Assembly (NCBI GenBank): GCA_934662505.1
Contig: CAKUKE010000014.1
Location: 1-62,722, forward strand
DNA length: 62,722 nucleotides
Source of the DNA: an uncultured Clostridia bacterium
Lineage (GTDB): Bacteria; Bacillota; Clostridia; Christensenellales; Aristaeellaceae
Direction: 5' to 3'
The position numbers were made by a program, and so were the translations under genes. The notes under the pieces are model-generated. The model was not told where the DNA came from. It made no database searches and saw only the letters and a list, made by a program, of their open reading frames with translations. Shown in pieces: positions 35,642 through 43,845 of the stretch (its first letter is position 1; every line of letters begins with the position of its first letter).

Positions 35642-37349
35642 CGTCCTCGCCTCCCAACTGCAGCGCCGCAATTTCCTGATACAAGGGGCACGTCCGCATC
35701 AGTTCGTCATGGGTGCCCAGCCCCCGCACTTGACCGTCCTCCAGCACCAGAATCTGGTCGCAGTGCATAATGGCGCTGATGCGCTGGGCGATCATGATGG
35801 TAGCGGTCTCCCCGTATTCATCGCGCAGCGCTCTGCGCAGCGCCGCCTCGGTGCGGAAATCCAGCGCGCTGGCCGCGTCGTCCAGCACCAGCACCTCCGG
35901 ACTGCCCGCCAGCGCTCTGGCCACCAGCAGCCGCTGCTGCTGACCGCCGGACAGATTGTGCCCGCGGGACACCACCTCCGCACCCGTGCCGCCTTTATCC
36001 AGCGTAAAGTCCGCCGCCTGCGCGTCCGCCAGCGCCTTGTCCACCTGCGCCATGGGGATGGCGCGCCCCAGCGTCACGTTTTCGCCGATATCGCCCCGGA
36101 ACAGGGTATCGTTCTGAAACACCACGCCGAACCGCCGCCGCAGTTCGGGCAGGGGCAGGGTGCGCACATCCTGCCCGTCTACCAGCACGCGGCCCTCGTC
36201 CGGGTCGTAAAACCGCATCAGCAGCTTCATCAGCGTGCTTTTTCCCGCGCCCGTGGGACCCAGAATGCCCAGGTGCTGCCCGGCCCGGAGGGTAAAGGAC
36301 ACGTCCTGCACGTCGGGGCGCTTTTTATTGTAGGAAAAGGTCACATGCTCAAAGGTCACCCTGCCGGCGCACCCCGCAGCGGGCGCAGTCGCCGCAGACG
36401 CGCTTTCCGTTTCCGCCGCCATTGCTTCCTCAATACGCCGCGCCGAAGCCAGCGCCTTGGAATACATGGTCAGAATGCGGGTGATGGTGAGCATGGCGTT
36501 GAGGATGATGGTAAAATAGGACAGAAAGGCAATGATGCTGCCCGGGCTGGACAGTCCTGCATCCACCCGCCGGGCGCCCACCAGCACCACCAGCACCAGT
36601 CCCATGTTCAGCAGAAACTGCATGGTCGGCGAATTGACCGCCATCAGGCTGGCAGCCCGGGTCTCCGAATCGGCCGCCGCCCGGTTCATTTTTTCAAACC
36701 GCTGCTTTTCATCCTCCGTTTTGCACAGCGCCTTGATGATCCGGGCACCCGTCATGTTTTCCCGCACGACCCGCACCAGACCGTCCACGTCCCGCTGCAG
36801 CTTCGCATACAGCGGCACGCCCTTTCTGGAGATCCAGTACACAATCAGCCCCATAAAAGGCATGATGGACAAAAGCAGCAGCGACAGCGCGCTGTCCAGC
36901 GCCATGGTGATCATCACGCCGCCCAGCAGCAGAATGGGCGCGCGGATGCCGACCCGCTGGATCATGCCGATGAAGCGGTACACATAGTAGGTATCCGTCG
37001 TCATGCGGGAAATGAGGGAGGGGATGGTCAGCCGGTCGATCTCTCTGCTGGTCAGGCAGGTGATATGGTCGAACAGGTCATGCCGCAGGGCACGGGTCGC
37101 GTCCCGCGCCACGGACGCCGCTACCCGGTTGGCGGTCACATTGCCCACCAGCGCCGCCAGCGCGCACCCCAGCATCAGCCCGCCGTACAGGTATACCCGT
37201 CCCACGGATCGAAGGGGGATGACCGTGTCCAGAATATAGGCCAGCAGACTGGGCAGCAGCAGCTCGGTCACCGTGCCCAGAAACTTGCAGCTGACCCCGC
37301 CTGTGATGCGCCACAGATAAGGCCGTATGTAACGGATGATCAGTTTCAA
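35634..37349 (-). CDS. ABC exporter half-transporter (heterodimer subunit 1)
   Basis: 571 aa from a TTG start placed 6 bases after GGAGGAAA and matching the family start (LKLIIRYIRPYLW). Membrane domain about 15-310; ATPase domain with Walker A GPTGAGKST, canonical signature LSGGQQQR, Walker B VLVLDDAASALD and H-loop AQRISA (Gln for His-1, common in this subgroup). First gene of a two-gene operon under a strong promoter at 37396-37424. Confidence 0.93.
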   Translation of the reverse strand: MKLIIRYIRPYLWRITGGVSCKFLGTVTELLLPSLLAYILDTVIPLRSVGRVYLYGGLMLGCALAALVGNVTANRVAASVARDATRALRHDLFDHITCLTSREIDRLTIPSLISRMTTDTYYVYRFIGMIQRVGIRAPILLLGGVMITMALDSALSLLLLSIMPFMGLIVYWISRKGVPLYAKLQRDVDGLVRVVRENMTGARIIKALCKTEDEKQRFEKMNRAAADSETRAASLMAVNSPTMQFLLNMGLVLVVLVGARRVDAGLSSPGSIIAFLSYFTIILNAMLTITRILTMYSKALASARRIEEAMAAETESASAATAPAAGCAGRVTFEHVTFSYNKKRPDVQDVSFTLRAGQHLGILGPTGAGKSTLMKLLMRFYDPDEGRVLVDGQDVRTLPLPELRRRFGVVFQNDTLFRGDIGENVTLGRAIPMAQVDKALADAQAADFTLDKGGTGAEVVSRGHNLSGGQQQRLLVARALAGSPEVLVLDDAASALDFRTEAALRRALRDEYGETATIMIAQRISAIMHCDQILVLEDGQVRGLGTHDELMRTCPLYQEIAALQLGGEDDE

Positions 37350-37395
37350 GGGGATTTCCTCCGTTTTTTCTGCAAAAATATACGCAATCATCTTC

Positions 37396-37424
37396 ATTAT
37401 ATACCGTTTTTTTCCTTTTTTCAA
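37396..37424 (-). promoter_or_regulatory. Promoter of the ABC exporter pair
   Basis: Minus strand TTGAAA, 17-bp spacer, TATAAT; the spacer is purine-rich. Confidence 0.85.
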
Positions 37425-37456
37425 CGCTGCGTCCTGTGAAAAAAATTCCATGCGTC

Positions 37457-37485
37457 TTGTTCAAACGGCTGAATGCGGGTATAAT
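37457..37485 (+). promoter_or_regulatory. Promoter of the TM1266-like operon leader
   Basis: TTGTTC, 17-bp spacer, TATAAT; divergent from the exporter promoter 33 bases away. Drives the leader at 37486-37678. Confidence 0.8.
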
Positions 37486-37678
37486 GTATCTGTCGTCAGG
37501 CAGCAAAGCCAGGTGCGCGGGAAACCGCCATGAGGCAGCGCGTGCGGCGGCCGTCACATGCAGCCCTTGAGGGAAGGACGCTGCCCCCGGCAGATCCCGC
37601 CCGAAAGCGAAAGGAGGCAGCCCTATGGCAGGTTTTATTTCAGACGCGTAAAAGGACGGCTTTTTCCGCGTCTTTTTT
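37486..37678 (+). promoter_or_regulatory. Structured leader RNA with intrinsic terminator (attenuator), class unknown
   Basis: About 190 bases from the expected start (near 37492) to a terminator. Features seen: GGCAGCG (37534-37540) complementary to CGCTGCC (37579-37585) enclosing CCC-TTGA-GGG; an AAAGGAGG site (37609-37616) before an 8-codon ORF; and the terminator stem GACGCG (37643-37648) / CGCGTC (37667-37672) with inner AAAAG / CTTTTT pairing and TTTTTT. I compared it by memory with cobalamin, TPP, SAM, FMN, lysine, fluoride and T-box classes and see no match. Probably senses a ligand or translation state to control the next two genes. Confidence 0.65.
37625..37651 (+). CDS. Leader peptide MAGFISDA
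   Basis: Eight codons and TAA, with a perfect AAAGGAGG seven to eight bases before the ATG. The last two codons and the stop form the 5' arm of the terminator, so a ribosome on this ORF would affect terminator folding. Could be coincidence, but the ribosome binding site is better than that of the next gene. Confidence 0.4.
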   Translation: MAGFISDA

Positions 37679-37713
37679 GCGCCCATCAAAAAAACAGCTG
37701 AGGATGAACCGAC

Positions 37714-38013
37714 ATGGAAGAACGCATTGGCTTTATCGGTCTGGTGTTGGAGGAGACCTGCGCCGCCGCCCGGGTGAACGCCGTCATTTCCCAGTTTCAG
37801 GATATGGTGACGGGACGCATCGGCGTGCCCGACCATGAAACGGGCATGGCCGTCATCGGGCTCATTGTACGGGGCAGCGCTGTCCGCATCGGCGCGCTGA
37901 CCGCCCGGCTGGGCAACCTGCCCGGCGTCACGGTCAAAAGCGCGGTGACCCCCGCCCGTGCGCTTGCCCCCGTCAATGGAAAGGAGAAAAACGCTCATGA
38001 AACGGATGCATAA
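37714..38013 (+). CDS. TM1266-like iron-only hydrogenase system regulator
   Basis: 99 aa. The ACT/NikR-like fold family pattern is clear: RIGFIGLVLEE, VNAVISQF, GRIGVPDHETGMAVIGLIV and LGNLPGVTVKSAV. TM1266-type proteins occur beside [FeFe]-hydrogenase maturation genes and are thought to be regulators, though no hydrogenase gene is in the window. It overlaps the binding-protein gene by 17 bases. Sits behind a leader with terminator. Confidence 0.85.
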   Translation: MEERIGFIGLVLEETCAAARVNAVISQFQDMVTGRIGVPDHETGMAVIGLIVRGSAVRIGALTARLGNLPGVTVKSAVTPARALAPVNGKEKNAHETDA

Positions 38014-38992
38014 AAATGTACTGACCCTGCTCTGCCGGGCGCTGGCCGCGCTCATGCTTGTGACCCTGCTTCCCTTTGCCGCCTTCGCGGAGGAAGCCCC
38101 CGCCCGTCTGCGGGTGGCGACCCTGAAGGGTCCCACCGGCATGGCCATGGCCCGCCTGATGGAAGAATATGCCGACGAATACGACTTCACCGTAGCCGGT
38201 GCGCCGGAGGAGCTGACCGGGCTGATTGTGAACGGCAGCGTGGATATTGCCGCCGTGCCCAGCAATCTGGGCGCCGTGCTCTACAACAAGACCGGCGGTC
38301 AGGTGAAGCTGCTGTCCATCATCGCCCGCAGCATGCTCTACGTGCTGGAAAAGGGCGATACCATTCAGTCACCTGCCGATCTGGCGGGCAAAACCATCGT
38401 CACCTCCGGTCAGGGTTCCCTGCCCGAGTACGTGCTGAACTATGTGCTCAGCCAGTATCAGGTAGAAAATGTGACCGTGGATTATAAGGCCGAGCACACG
38501 GAGGTCATTACCCTGGCCGCCGCCGGTCAGGCCGACGTGGTCATCGTCCCCGAACCCCACGTCACCAGCCTGCTGACCAAGGATCCTTCCTTCCGGGTCG
38601 CGCTCAATCTGGGCGACTGCTTTGACGAGGCGGCCGCCGCCGCAGGCTATGCGGATGCCAAACTGTCCATGAGCGCCGTGGTGGTGCGCACCGACGCGCT
38701 GGAAAACCAGACCGACGCCGTCCAGGCATTCCTGACCAGGCTGGAAGACTCCGTCGCCTACGCTGCCGACCCCGAAACCATGGAAGCCTGTGCGCAGGCT
38801 GTGGCGGATCAGGGCATCCTGCCCAGCGCGCAGGTGGCGCTCAAGGCGCTGCCCAACTGCAACCTGACCTTTGTGGCAGGCGCGGACATGCAGCCTCAGC
38901 TGATGCCGCTGTATCAGGTGCTCTTTGACGCCAATCCCGCCGCCGTAGGCGGCAAGCTGCCCGGCGACGACTACTTCGTCACGCTGGACTGA
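37997..38992 (+). CDS. NMT1/ThiY-like ABC transporter substrate-binding protein
   Basis: 331 aa from MKRMHKNVLTLL, with AAAGGAG upstream. Sec signal peptide ending near PFAAFAEEA, without a lipobox Cys. Mature part: RVATLKGPTGMAMARLMEE, VDIAAVPSNLGAVLYNKTGG and IVTSGQGSLPEYVLNYVL, the pattern of aromatic-sulphonate/thiamine-precursor/nitrate type binding proteins. The permease and ATPase that would serve it are not adjacent. TM1266-like plus such a binding protein is a recurring pair in Clostridia; ligand unknown. Confidence 0.85.
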   Translation: MKRMHKNVLTLLCRALAALMLVTLLPFAAFAEEAPARLRVATLKGPTGMAMARLMEEYADEYDFTVAGAPEELTGLIVNGSVDIAAVPSNLGAVLYNKTGGQVKLLSIIARSMLYVLEKGDTIQSPADLAGKTIVTSGQGSLPEYVLNYVLSQYQVENVTVDYKAEHTEVITLAAAGQADVVIVPEPHVTSLLTKDPSFRVALNLGDCFDEAAAAAGYADAKLSMSAVVVRTDALENQTDAVQAFLTRLEDSVAYAADPETMEACAQAVADQGILPSAQVALKALPNCNLTFVAGADMQPQLMPLYQVLFDANPAAVGGKLPGDDYFVTLD

Positions 38993-39297
38993 CCCATGCG
39001 CAGACAGCGTGGGAAAGATCACGCGCTCGCCCGCTTGCGCCCCGCTGACCCGTTCCATGAGCAGGCAGCGCCGGTTACATTCAAAACGGCATCGATCCTG
39101 TAAAACAGGGATCCCCGTTTCATTGCCCGCCGGGCGCTGCGGGCGGGTGAGCCGTTCCGTCGCCGTCCCTGCGCTGCGACGCGGCGCGGGGCAAAAGCCC
39201 GAAAACGGTTCCCACGCTTTTCAGAAAAACCTGCGGAGCAAAAGCAGCGGATCCTCGCTTTCCTGCTTTTGCGCAGGTCAAAAGCCTCTCAAATCAG

Positions 39298-39324
39298 AAC
39301 CACCGGCTTTGCCGGTGGTTTTAT
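39298..39324 (+). terminator. Intrinsic terminator
   Basis: ACCACCGGC / GCCGGTGGT stem, TTT loop and TTTTA tail, about 300 bases after the binding-protein gene. The gap 38993-39297 shows no gene. Confidence 0.85.
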
Positions 39325-39352
39325 TGTTGCACGCCCCCTTGTCATCCTCGAG

Positions 39353-39437
39353 CAGACGCAAAAAAGCAGATTCCTCTTTTCTGTGCTTTGATGCACTGAA
39401 CAGCCCGGCATACTCGGGCAGACGCAAAAAAGCAGGG
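39353..39437. repeat. Short direct repeat, period 66
   Basis: CAGACGCAAAAAAGCAG occurs at 39353 and 39419 with similar flanks (TCGAG/TCGGG before). Confidence 0.65.
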
Positions 39438-39712
39438 GTCATCTGATAAAGAACCCCCGCCCGCTGTTTTTGATGAAACAGCGCCGCCGTCCGCGCTCCG
39501 CGCCCGCGGCGGCACATGCGTTTTTGACCGCGCGTCTCCGTACACCGCGCTTACGGCATGATCGAAGGCGACGCATGAATGATCAGGCAGACATCCCCCC
39601 GTGCCCGCGCTCGCGGCAGCAGACACGGAGGCTTTGACCGCACATCTGTATACCCTTACGGTGGCTGCCACAAGACTTTTGAAGGCGCATCTTCGCGCCG
39701 TACGCATCCCGT

Positions 39713-39919
39713 GCTTACGGCAGCCGCCACGGGGTATTTTTCACTGCATGCCTCCACGCCCGCCCTTTGGGCGTTTCTGTCCGCGCATCGCTGCGCCGCC
39801 CGCCCCCTGCGCTTACGGCAGCCGCCACGGGGTATTTTTCACTGCATGCCTCCACGCCCGCCCTTTGGGCGTTTCTGTCCGCGCATCGCTGCGCCGCCCG
39901 CCCCCTGCGCTTACGGCAG
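39713..39919. repeat. 98-bp perfect tandem repeat at the 3' end of the L,D-transpeptidase gene
   Basis: Copies 39713-39810 and 39811-39908 appear identical, then 11 bases of a third (39909-39919). The shared GCTTACGGCAG contains, on the minus strand, the last codons and stop of the adjacent gene, so the duplication endpoint lies in the gene end. Weaker TTACGG-centred copies precede it (near 39549 and 39655). No gene seen in 39325-39910. Confidence 0.9.
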
Positions 39920-40357
39920 CAGGGTGACCTCCGTGCCTTCCTCCACCCGCTCAAACAGCGCGGCCATGTCCGCATCCGCCAGCGCCACACAGCCCCGGGT
40001 CCAGTCCCTGTCCGCGCCGCCGCCGTGAATCATGATCTCGCCGCCGAGCAGACTGCCCCATGGCGGCCTTTCCCGGCGTGCCCACCGTTCCCGGATGCAT
40101 TGCAGCAGCGCCGCGTCCGCGCCGCCCGCCTCGCCGTCCGCAGGCGAAGGATAGCTCAGTCCCAGCGCAGGGCCGAACTTGCCCGCCGCCTTTTTCAGGC
40201 ACACGTAATAATCCCCCTCCGGCGTACGACCGTCCCCCGACCGCCGCTTGGCACCTGCAGGGTGGTCGCCCAGCGCCGCACGGCAGGTAAACACCGTCCG
40301 GCCGTCCTCCAGCAGAGTCAGCCGGCGCGCGGATTTTTCAATGACGATCTTCTTCAC
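39911..40357 (-). CDS. L,D-transpeptidase (YkuD) family protein
   Basis: 148 aa from a GTG that overlaps the upstream stop (GTGA). The YkuD catalytic motif is visible as IHGGGADRDWTRGCVAL, with the His-Gly and the Cys nucleophile; Thr replaces the usual Ser before Arg-Gly-Cys. KIVIEKSARRLTLLEDG is the first strand pair and GDGRTPEGDYYV the TP-G loop. Makes 3-3 peptidoglycan cross-links or attaches proteins, but there is no signal peptide or anchor, so its location is unclear. Coupled to a GH18 gene. Confidence 0.88.
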   Translation of the reverse strand: MKKIVIEKSARRLTLLEDGRTVFTCRAALGDHPAGAKRRSGDGRTPEGDYYVCLKKAAGKFGPALGLSYPSPADGEAGGADAALLQCIRERWARRERPPWGSLLGGEIMIHGGGADRDWTRGCVALADADMAALFERVEEGTEVTLLP

Positions 40358-41361
40358 GGCTGCAGCGCCCGGTACATGGCGTCCAGCAGGGTATGGGTAT
40401 CGTCGGAGGCATGCTCCCAGTACATGATGCCCCGCAGCCCCTTTTCCCGAAGGTAGGCGCACTTGCAGGCGATGGACTGGGGATCGTCGTAGCTGATGAA
40501 GGTAGAACCGTTGAACAGATAGGGCGCCTGCGCCCGGTCGTCCCAGTAACGGACAAACCCGTTCTTTCCGATAAACTCCCGGGTCAGCTGTCCGTACCCC
40601 GCGCCATACTGCCCCACGCTCCCGGTCTGCTGCATGAGGCCGTGGTTCACATCGGGCACATTGTCCCAGCGCCGGGCATAAAAGGCCGCGCCGATGACGA
40701 TCCTGTCGTAGGGCACCCCCGCTTTGTGGAACAGTTCCACGCAGTCCGCCGTGCTGCGGCCGCTTTCGTCCCCCGCCGTGGGATACAGCCCCGTATGGTG
40801 CCCGGCCTGCGTGGTAAAGCCGCCCCGCAGGTCATAGGTCATGATCTGTACGTAATCGCACACCTCCGCCACCCGGTTCATCTCCGTATCCCGGACGAAG
40901 TATGCGCCGCCGCCCGCGGCAATGGATACGATGCGCTCCCCCGCCACCCGGCGCAGCTGCTGCAGAAGAAGGGTAAAGTTTTCCTTGTCCCGGGGGTCGG
41001 CGTCAATGCCCGCATCCCGGCCGCAGGGATATTCCCAGTCGATATCCACGCCGTCCAGCCCGTATTCGTCCAGCGCGCGGCCTACGGACTCGGCAAAATC
41101 CCGCCGTCCCTTTTCCCGCAGGCTCATGTCCGAAAAGCCGCCCGCGCCCCAGCCGCCGACGGACAGAACGAACTTCAGCCCGGGGTTCATGGGACGAATG
41201 CGCTTCATTTCATCCTTCAGGCAGCTCAGCTTGCTCATGTCCAGCAGCCCGTCCCGAATGACGCCGAACGCCACGTTCACATGGGTCAGTTTCCGGGCAT
41301 CTTCCCCGGTCATCTGTTCCAGCCCCTTCGGCACGGCGTATCCCAGCAGCATATGCTTCAT
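40354..41361 (-). CDS. Glycoside hydrolase family 18 protein
   Basis: 335 aa. The catalytic motif DGVDIDWEYP (DxxDxDxE, Glu as acid) lies at about residues 103-112; VLSVGGWGAGGFS and QIMTYDLRGGFTT are the other GH18 strands, and MYWEHASDD the last. No signal peptide and no LysM domain. Chitinase-type or N-acetylglucosaminidase activity on chitin or peptidoglycan is expected; pairing with an L,D-transpeptidase favours cell-wall work. Confidence 0.92.
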   Translation of the reverse strand: MKHMLLGYAVPKGLEQMTGEDARKLTHVNVAFGVIRDGLLDMSKLSCLKDEMKRIRPMNPGLKFVLSVGGWGAGGFSDMSLREKGRRDFAESVGRALDEYGLDGVDIDWEYPCGRDAGIDADPRDKENFTLLLQQLRRVAGERIVSIAAGGGAYFVRDTEMNRVAEVCDYVQIMTYDLRGGFTTQAGHHTGLYPTAGDESGRSTADCVELFHKAGVPYDRIVIGAAFYARRWDNVPDVNHGLMQQTGSVGQYGAGYGQLTREFIGKNGFVRYWDDRAQAPYLFNGSTFISYDDPQSIACKCAYLREKGLRGIMYWEHASDDTHTLLDAMYRALQP

Positions 41362-41540
41362 GCGCTCATTCCCCTTTTATTGTTTTTGCTGCCTTTATTA
41401 TGGCGGGAACTTCCAGTTTTTGTCAAGCGCAAAAAAGGCAAAAAAACATGGAATTTAGGCAAGACAAACGCCTGCCTTCTGTGGTATACTGGTTGACAGT
41501 TTTTGATCCGGACGGGACGGCACGGAAGGAGAAGGGCACC

Positions 41541-43025
41541 ATGAAAATCGGGTTTGACAATGAGAAATATGCGCAGATGCAGTCCGAGCATATTCTGGAG
41601 CGCATCAACGATTTCGGCGGAAAGCTGTATCTGGAGCTGGGCGGCAAGCTGTTTGACGACCACCACGCCTCCCGGGTGCTGCCCGGGTTCCGTCCGGACA
41701 GCAAAATGACCATGCTGCTGAAAATGAAGGACAAGATCGAGCTGGTCATCGCCATCAGCGCCGACGACATCGAAAAAAGCAAGATCCGGGGCGATCTGGG
41801 CATCACCTACGCCGACGACGTGCTGCGCCTGATCGACGCGTTCCGGGGCATCGGCCTGTATGTGGGCAGCGTGGTCGTCACCCGCTTTGCCGTCCAGAAA
41901 GCCGCCGTCGCCTTTTTAAAGCGGCTGAGCGACCTGAACGTGCGCGCCTACCGGCACTATCCCATCGAGGGGTACCCCTACGACGTGCAGCACATCGTCA
42001 GCCCCGAGGGGTTCGGCCTGAACGACTACATCGAGACCACCCGTCCGCTGGTGCTGGTCACCGCGCCCGGCCCCGGCAGCGGCAAAATGGCCACCTGCCT
42101 GAGCCAGCTGTATCAGGACGGTCAGCGGGGCATCCGTTCGGGCTATGCCAAGTTTGAGACCTTCCCCATCTGGAACCTGCCCCTGAAGCACCCGGTCAAC
42201 ATGGCCTATGAAGCCGCCACCGCCGACCTGTCCGACGTGAACATGATCGACCCGTTCCATCTGGAGGCTTACGGCACGACCACCGTCAACTATAACCGGG
42301 ACATTGAGATCTTCCCCGTCCTGAGCGCGCTGTTCACCCGCATTCTCGGGCAGTCCCCCTACAAATCGCCCACCGACATGGGGGTGAACATGGCGGGCAG
42401 ATGCATCTCCGACGACGAGGTGTGCCGTCAGGCCGCCGGACAGGAGATCATCCGCCGCTATTTTGCCGCCCGCTGCCGCCTTCTGCAGGGAAACGGCTCC
42501 GTAGCCGAGACAGACAAGATCAGCCTGCTGATGCAGCAGCTGAACCTGACCGAGGACAGCCGTCCCGTCATCGGCGCCGCCCGCGCCCGGGCGCAGGCCA
42601 CCGGCGCGCCCGCCATGGCCATCGAGCTGCCGGACGGAGAGATCGTCACCGGCAAAACCTCCTCTCTGCTGGGTCCCTCCGCCGCAGCCGTGCTTAACGC
42701 CCTCAAGCGTCTGGCCGGCATTCCGAAAACGGTGCACATGATCTCACCCGTCGTCATTGAGCCCATCCAGTCCCTCAAATGCAGGTATCTGGGCAATCAC
42801 AACCCCCGTCTGCACACGGATGAAGCGCTGCTGGCGCTGTCCATCAGCGCCGCCACGGACGAAAACGCCCGCCGCGCCATGGCGCTTCTGCCCCAGCTGA
42901 AGGACTGCGAGGCTCACAGCACGGTCATTCTGCCGCAGGTGGATGACAACGTGTTCCGCCGTCTGGGCGTGCGGGTCACCTGCGACCCTCAGTATCAGGT
43001 CAAAAAGCTGTTCCACGCCCGGTAA
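41541..43025 (+). CDS. DUF1846 (UPF0371) family protein
   Basis: 494 aa from MKIGFDNEKYAQMQSEHI, with AAGGAG upstream and an extended -10 (TGGTATACT) near 41480. The family blocks RVLPGFRPDSKM, TAPGPGSGKMATCLSQLY and ADLSDVNMIDPFHLEAYG are clear. Structure-known family of unknown enzymatic role, with a P-loop-like GPGSGK suggesting nucleotide binding. Full length. Followed by a cytidine-deaminase gene after 43 bases. Confidence 0.93.
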   Translation: MKIGFDNEKYAQMQSEHILERINDFGGKLYLELGGKLFDDHHASRVLPGFRPDSKMTMLLKMKDKIELVIAISADDIEKSKIRGDLGITYADDVLRLIDAFRGIGLYVGSVVVTRFAVQKAAVAFLKRLSDLNVRAYRHYPIEGYPYDVQHIVSPEGFGLNDYIETTRPLVLVTAPGPGSGKMATCLSQLYQDGQRGIRSGYAKFETFPIWNLPLKHPVNMAYEAATADLSDVNMIDPFHLEAYGTTTVNYNRDIEIFPVLSALFTRILGQSPYKSPTDMGVNMAGRCISDDEVCRQAAGQEIIRRYFAARCRLLQGNGSVAETDKISLLMQQLNLTEDSRPVIGAARARAQATGAPAMAIELPDGEIVTGKTSSLLGPSAAAVLNALKRLAGIPKTVHMISPVVIEPIQSLKCRYLGNHNPRLHTDEALLALSISAATDENARRAMALLPQLKDCEAHSTVILPQVDDNVFRRLGVRVTCDPQYQVKKLFHAR

Positions 43026-43068
43026 GGCGTCTGTTTTCTTCCCGGCGTCCTTTTACAGGAGGTACGAT

Positions 43069-43461
43069 ATGGATACGATATGGGATACCCTGTACAGCGA
43101 AGCCAGAAAAGCGCTCAACCCCCGCAGTGTCTCCCGGCTCGTCGAGGCCGGCGGGGTCGCCGCCGCCATTGAATCGGCGTCCGGCAGCATTTACACAGGC
43201 GTCTGCGTGGACTGCGCATGCACGCTGGGCATCTGCGCCGAGCGAAACGCCATTTTCAACATGCTGACAAACGGCGAAAACGCCCTGAAGCGGGTAGTCG
43301 CCGTTGGCGGAAACGGAAAAGTCATGGCGCCCTGCGGTGCGTGCCGGGAGCTGATGACCCAGCTGATGCCGGACGATTACCGGCATATCGAGGTCATGCT
43401 GGACTACGAAGAAAAGAAAATCGTCTCCCTCGGCGCGCTCACGCCCGAATGGTGGCTCTGA
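43069..43461 (+). CDS. Cytidine deaminase-family protein
   Basis: 130 aa, AGGAGG upstream. The zinc site is complete: CAE at residues 57-59 with Glu59 as proton shuttle, and PCGAC with Cys89 and Cys92. The first zinc ligand is Cys as in Cdd. It resembles blasticidin-deaminase-like members (CAERNAIFNML). Deaminates a cytosine nucleoside or related compound in the cytosol. Likely co-transcribed with the DUF1846 gene. Confidence 0.9.
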   Translation: MDTIWDTLYSEARKALNPRSVSRLVEAGGVAAAIESASGSIYTGVCVDCACTLGICAERNAIFNMLTNGENALKRVVAVGGNGKVMAPCGACRELMTQLMPDDYRHIEVMLDYEEKKIVSLGALTPEWWL

Positions 43462-43537
43462 TCCGTTCCTTTTCCGCCGCAGGGTCAGGGCTCGGCGCAG
43501 CCATGCGGCGCACGGACGGTATGAACCGCATCCTGAC

Positions 43538-43745
43538 CCCTGTACACGCACGGTGATGGCGTCCGCTGTTTTCTCGCAGTCTACGGGCTCGCAAACCCTG
43601 CCCCCTGCGCGCTGTGATGACACGGGTCGTCCATTCGCTCAAATTCTGCTGATTGTCCTGACCTCCTGTGCACCGTGATGGCATATTCCAGTGTCCGCGC
43701 TGTTGCCTTCGCTCTCCCCCTGCCCCCCTGCGCGCAGGTCATTTT
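43538..43745. repeat. Degenerate tandem repeat of about 64 bp, four units
   Basis: Units start CCTGTACACGCACGGTGATGG (43538), CCTGCGCGCTGTGATGAC (43603), CCTGTGCACCGTGATGG (43664) and CCTGCGCGCAGGTCA (about 43730). No gene is seen between 43462 and the terminator. Confidence 0.6.
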
Positions 43746-43780
43746 TCCGAAGCGCACAAAAATGTTCTGACAGACGCAAA

Positions 43781-43813
43781 GCCCGGCGAAGCATCGCTTC
43801 ACCGGGCTTTTTT
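43781..43813. terminator. Terminator between convergent cdd and pepF
   Basis: Stem GCCCGG-C-GAAGC / GCTTC-A-CCGGGC with a 3-base loop, then TTTTTT on the + strand. Confidence 0.85.
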
Positions 43814-43845
43814 ATCCTGTATACATGCCGCTTGCGGCGCCCGCG

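Noticed and set aside
33788..37439. Two open frames of 660 and 664 codons on the + strand
   Set aside because: They mirror the ABC exporter pair; no start signals, and His/Gln/Arg-rich composition typical of antisense frames.
37486..37678. Cobalamin, TPP, SAM or FMN riboswitch, or SRP RNA, in the TM1266 leader
   Set aside because: None of the signature segments (for example CTGAGA, the GCCACTG box, GGAAGGAAGCAGC) is present.
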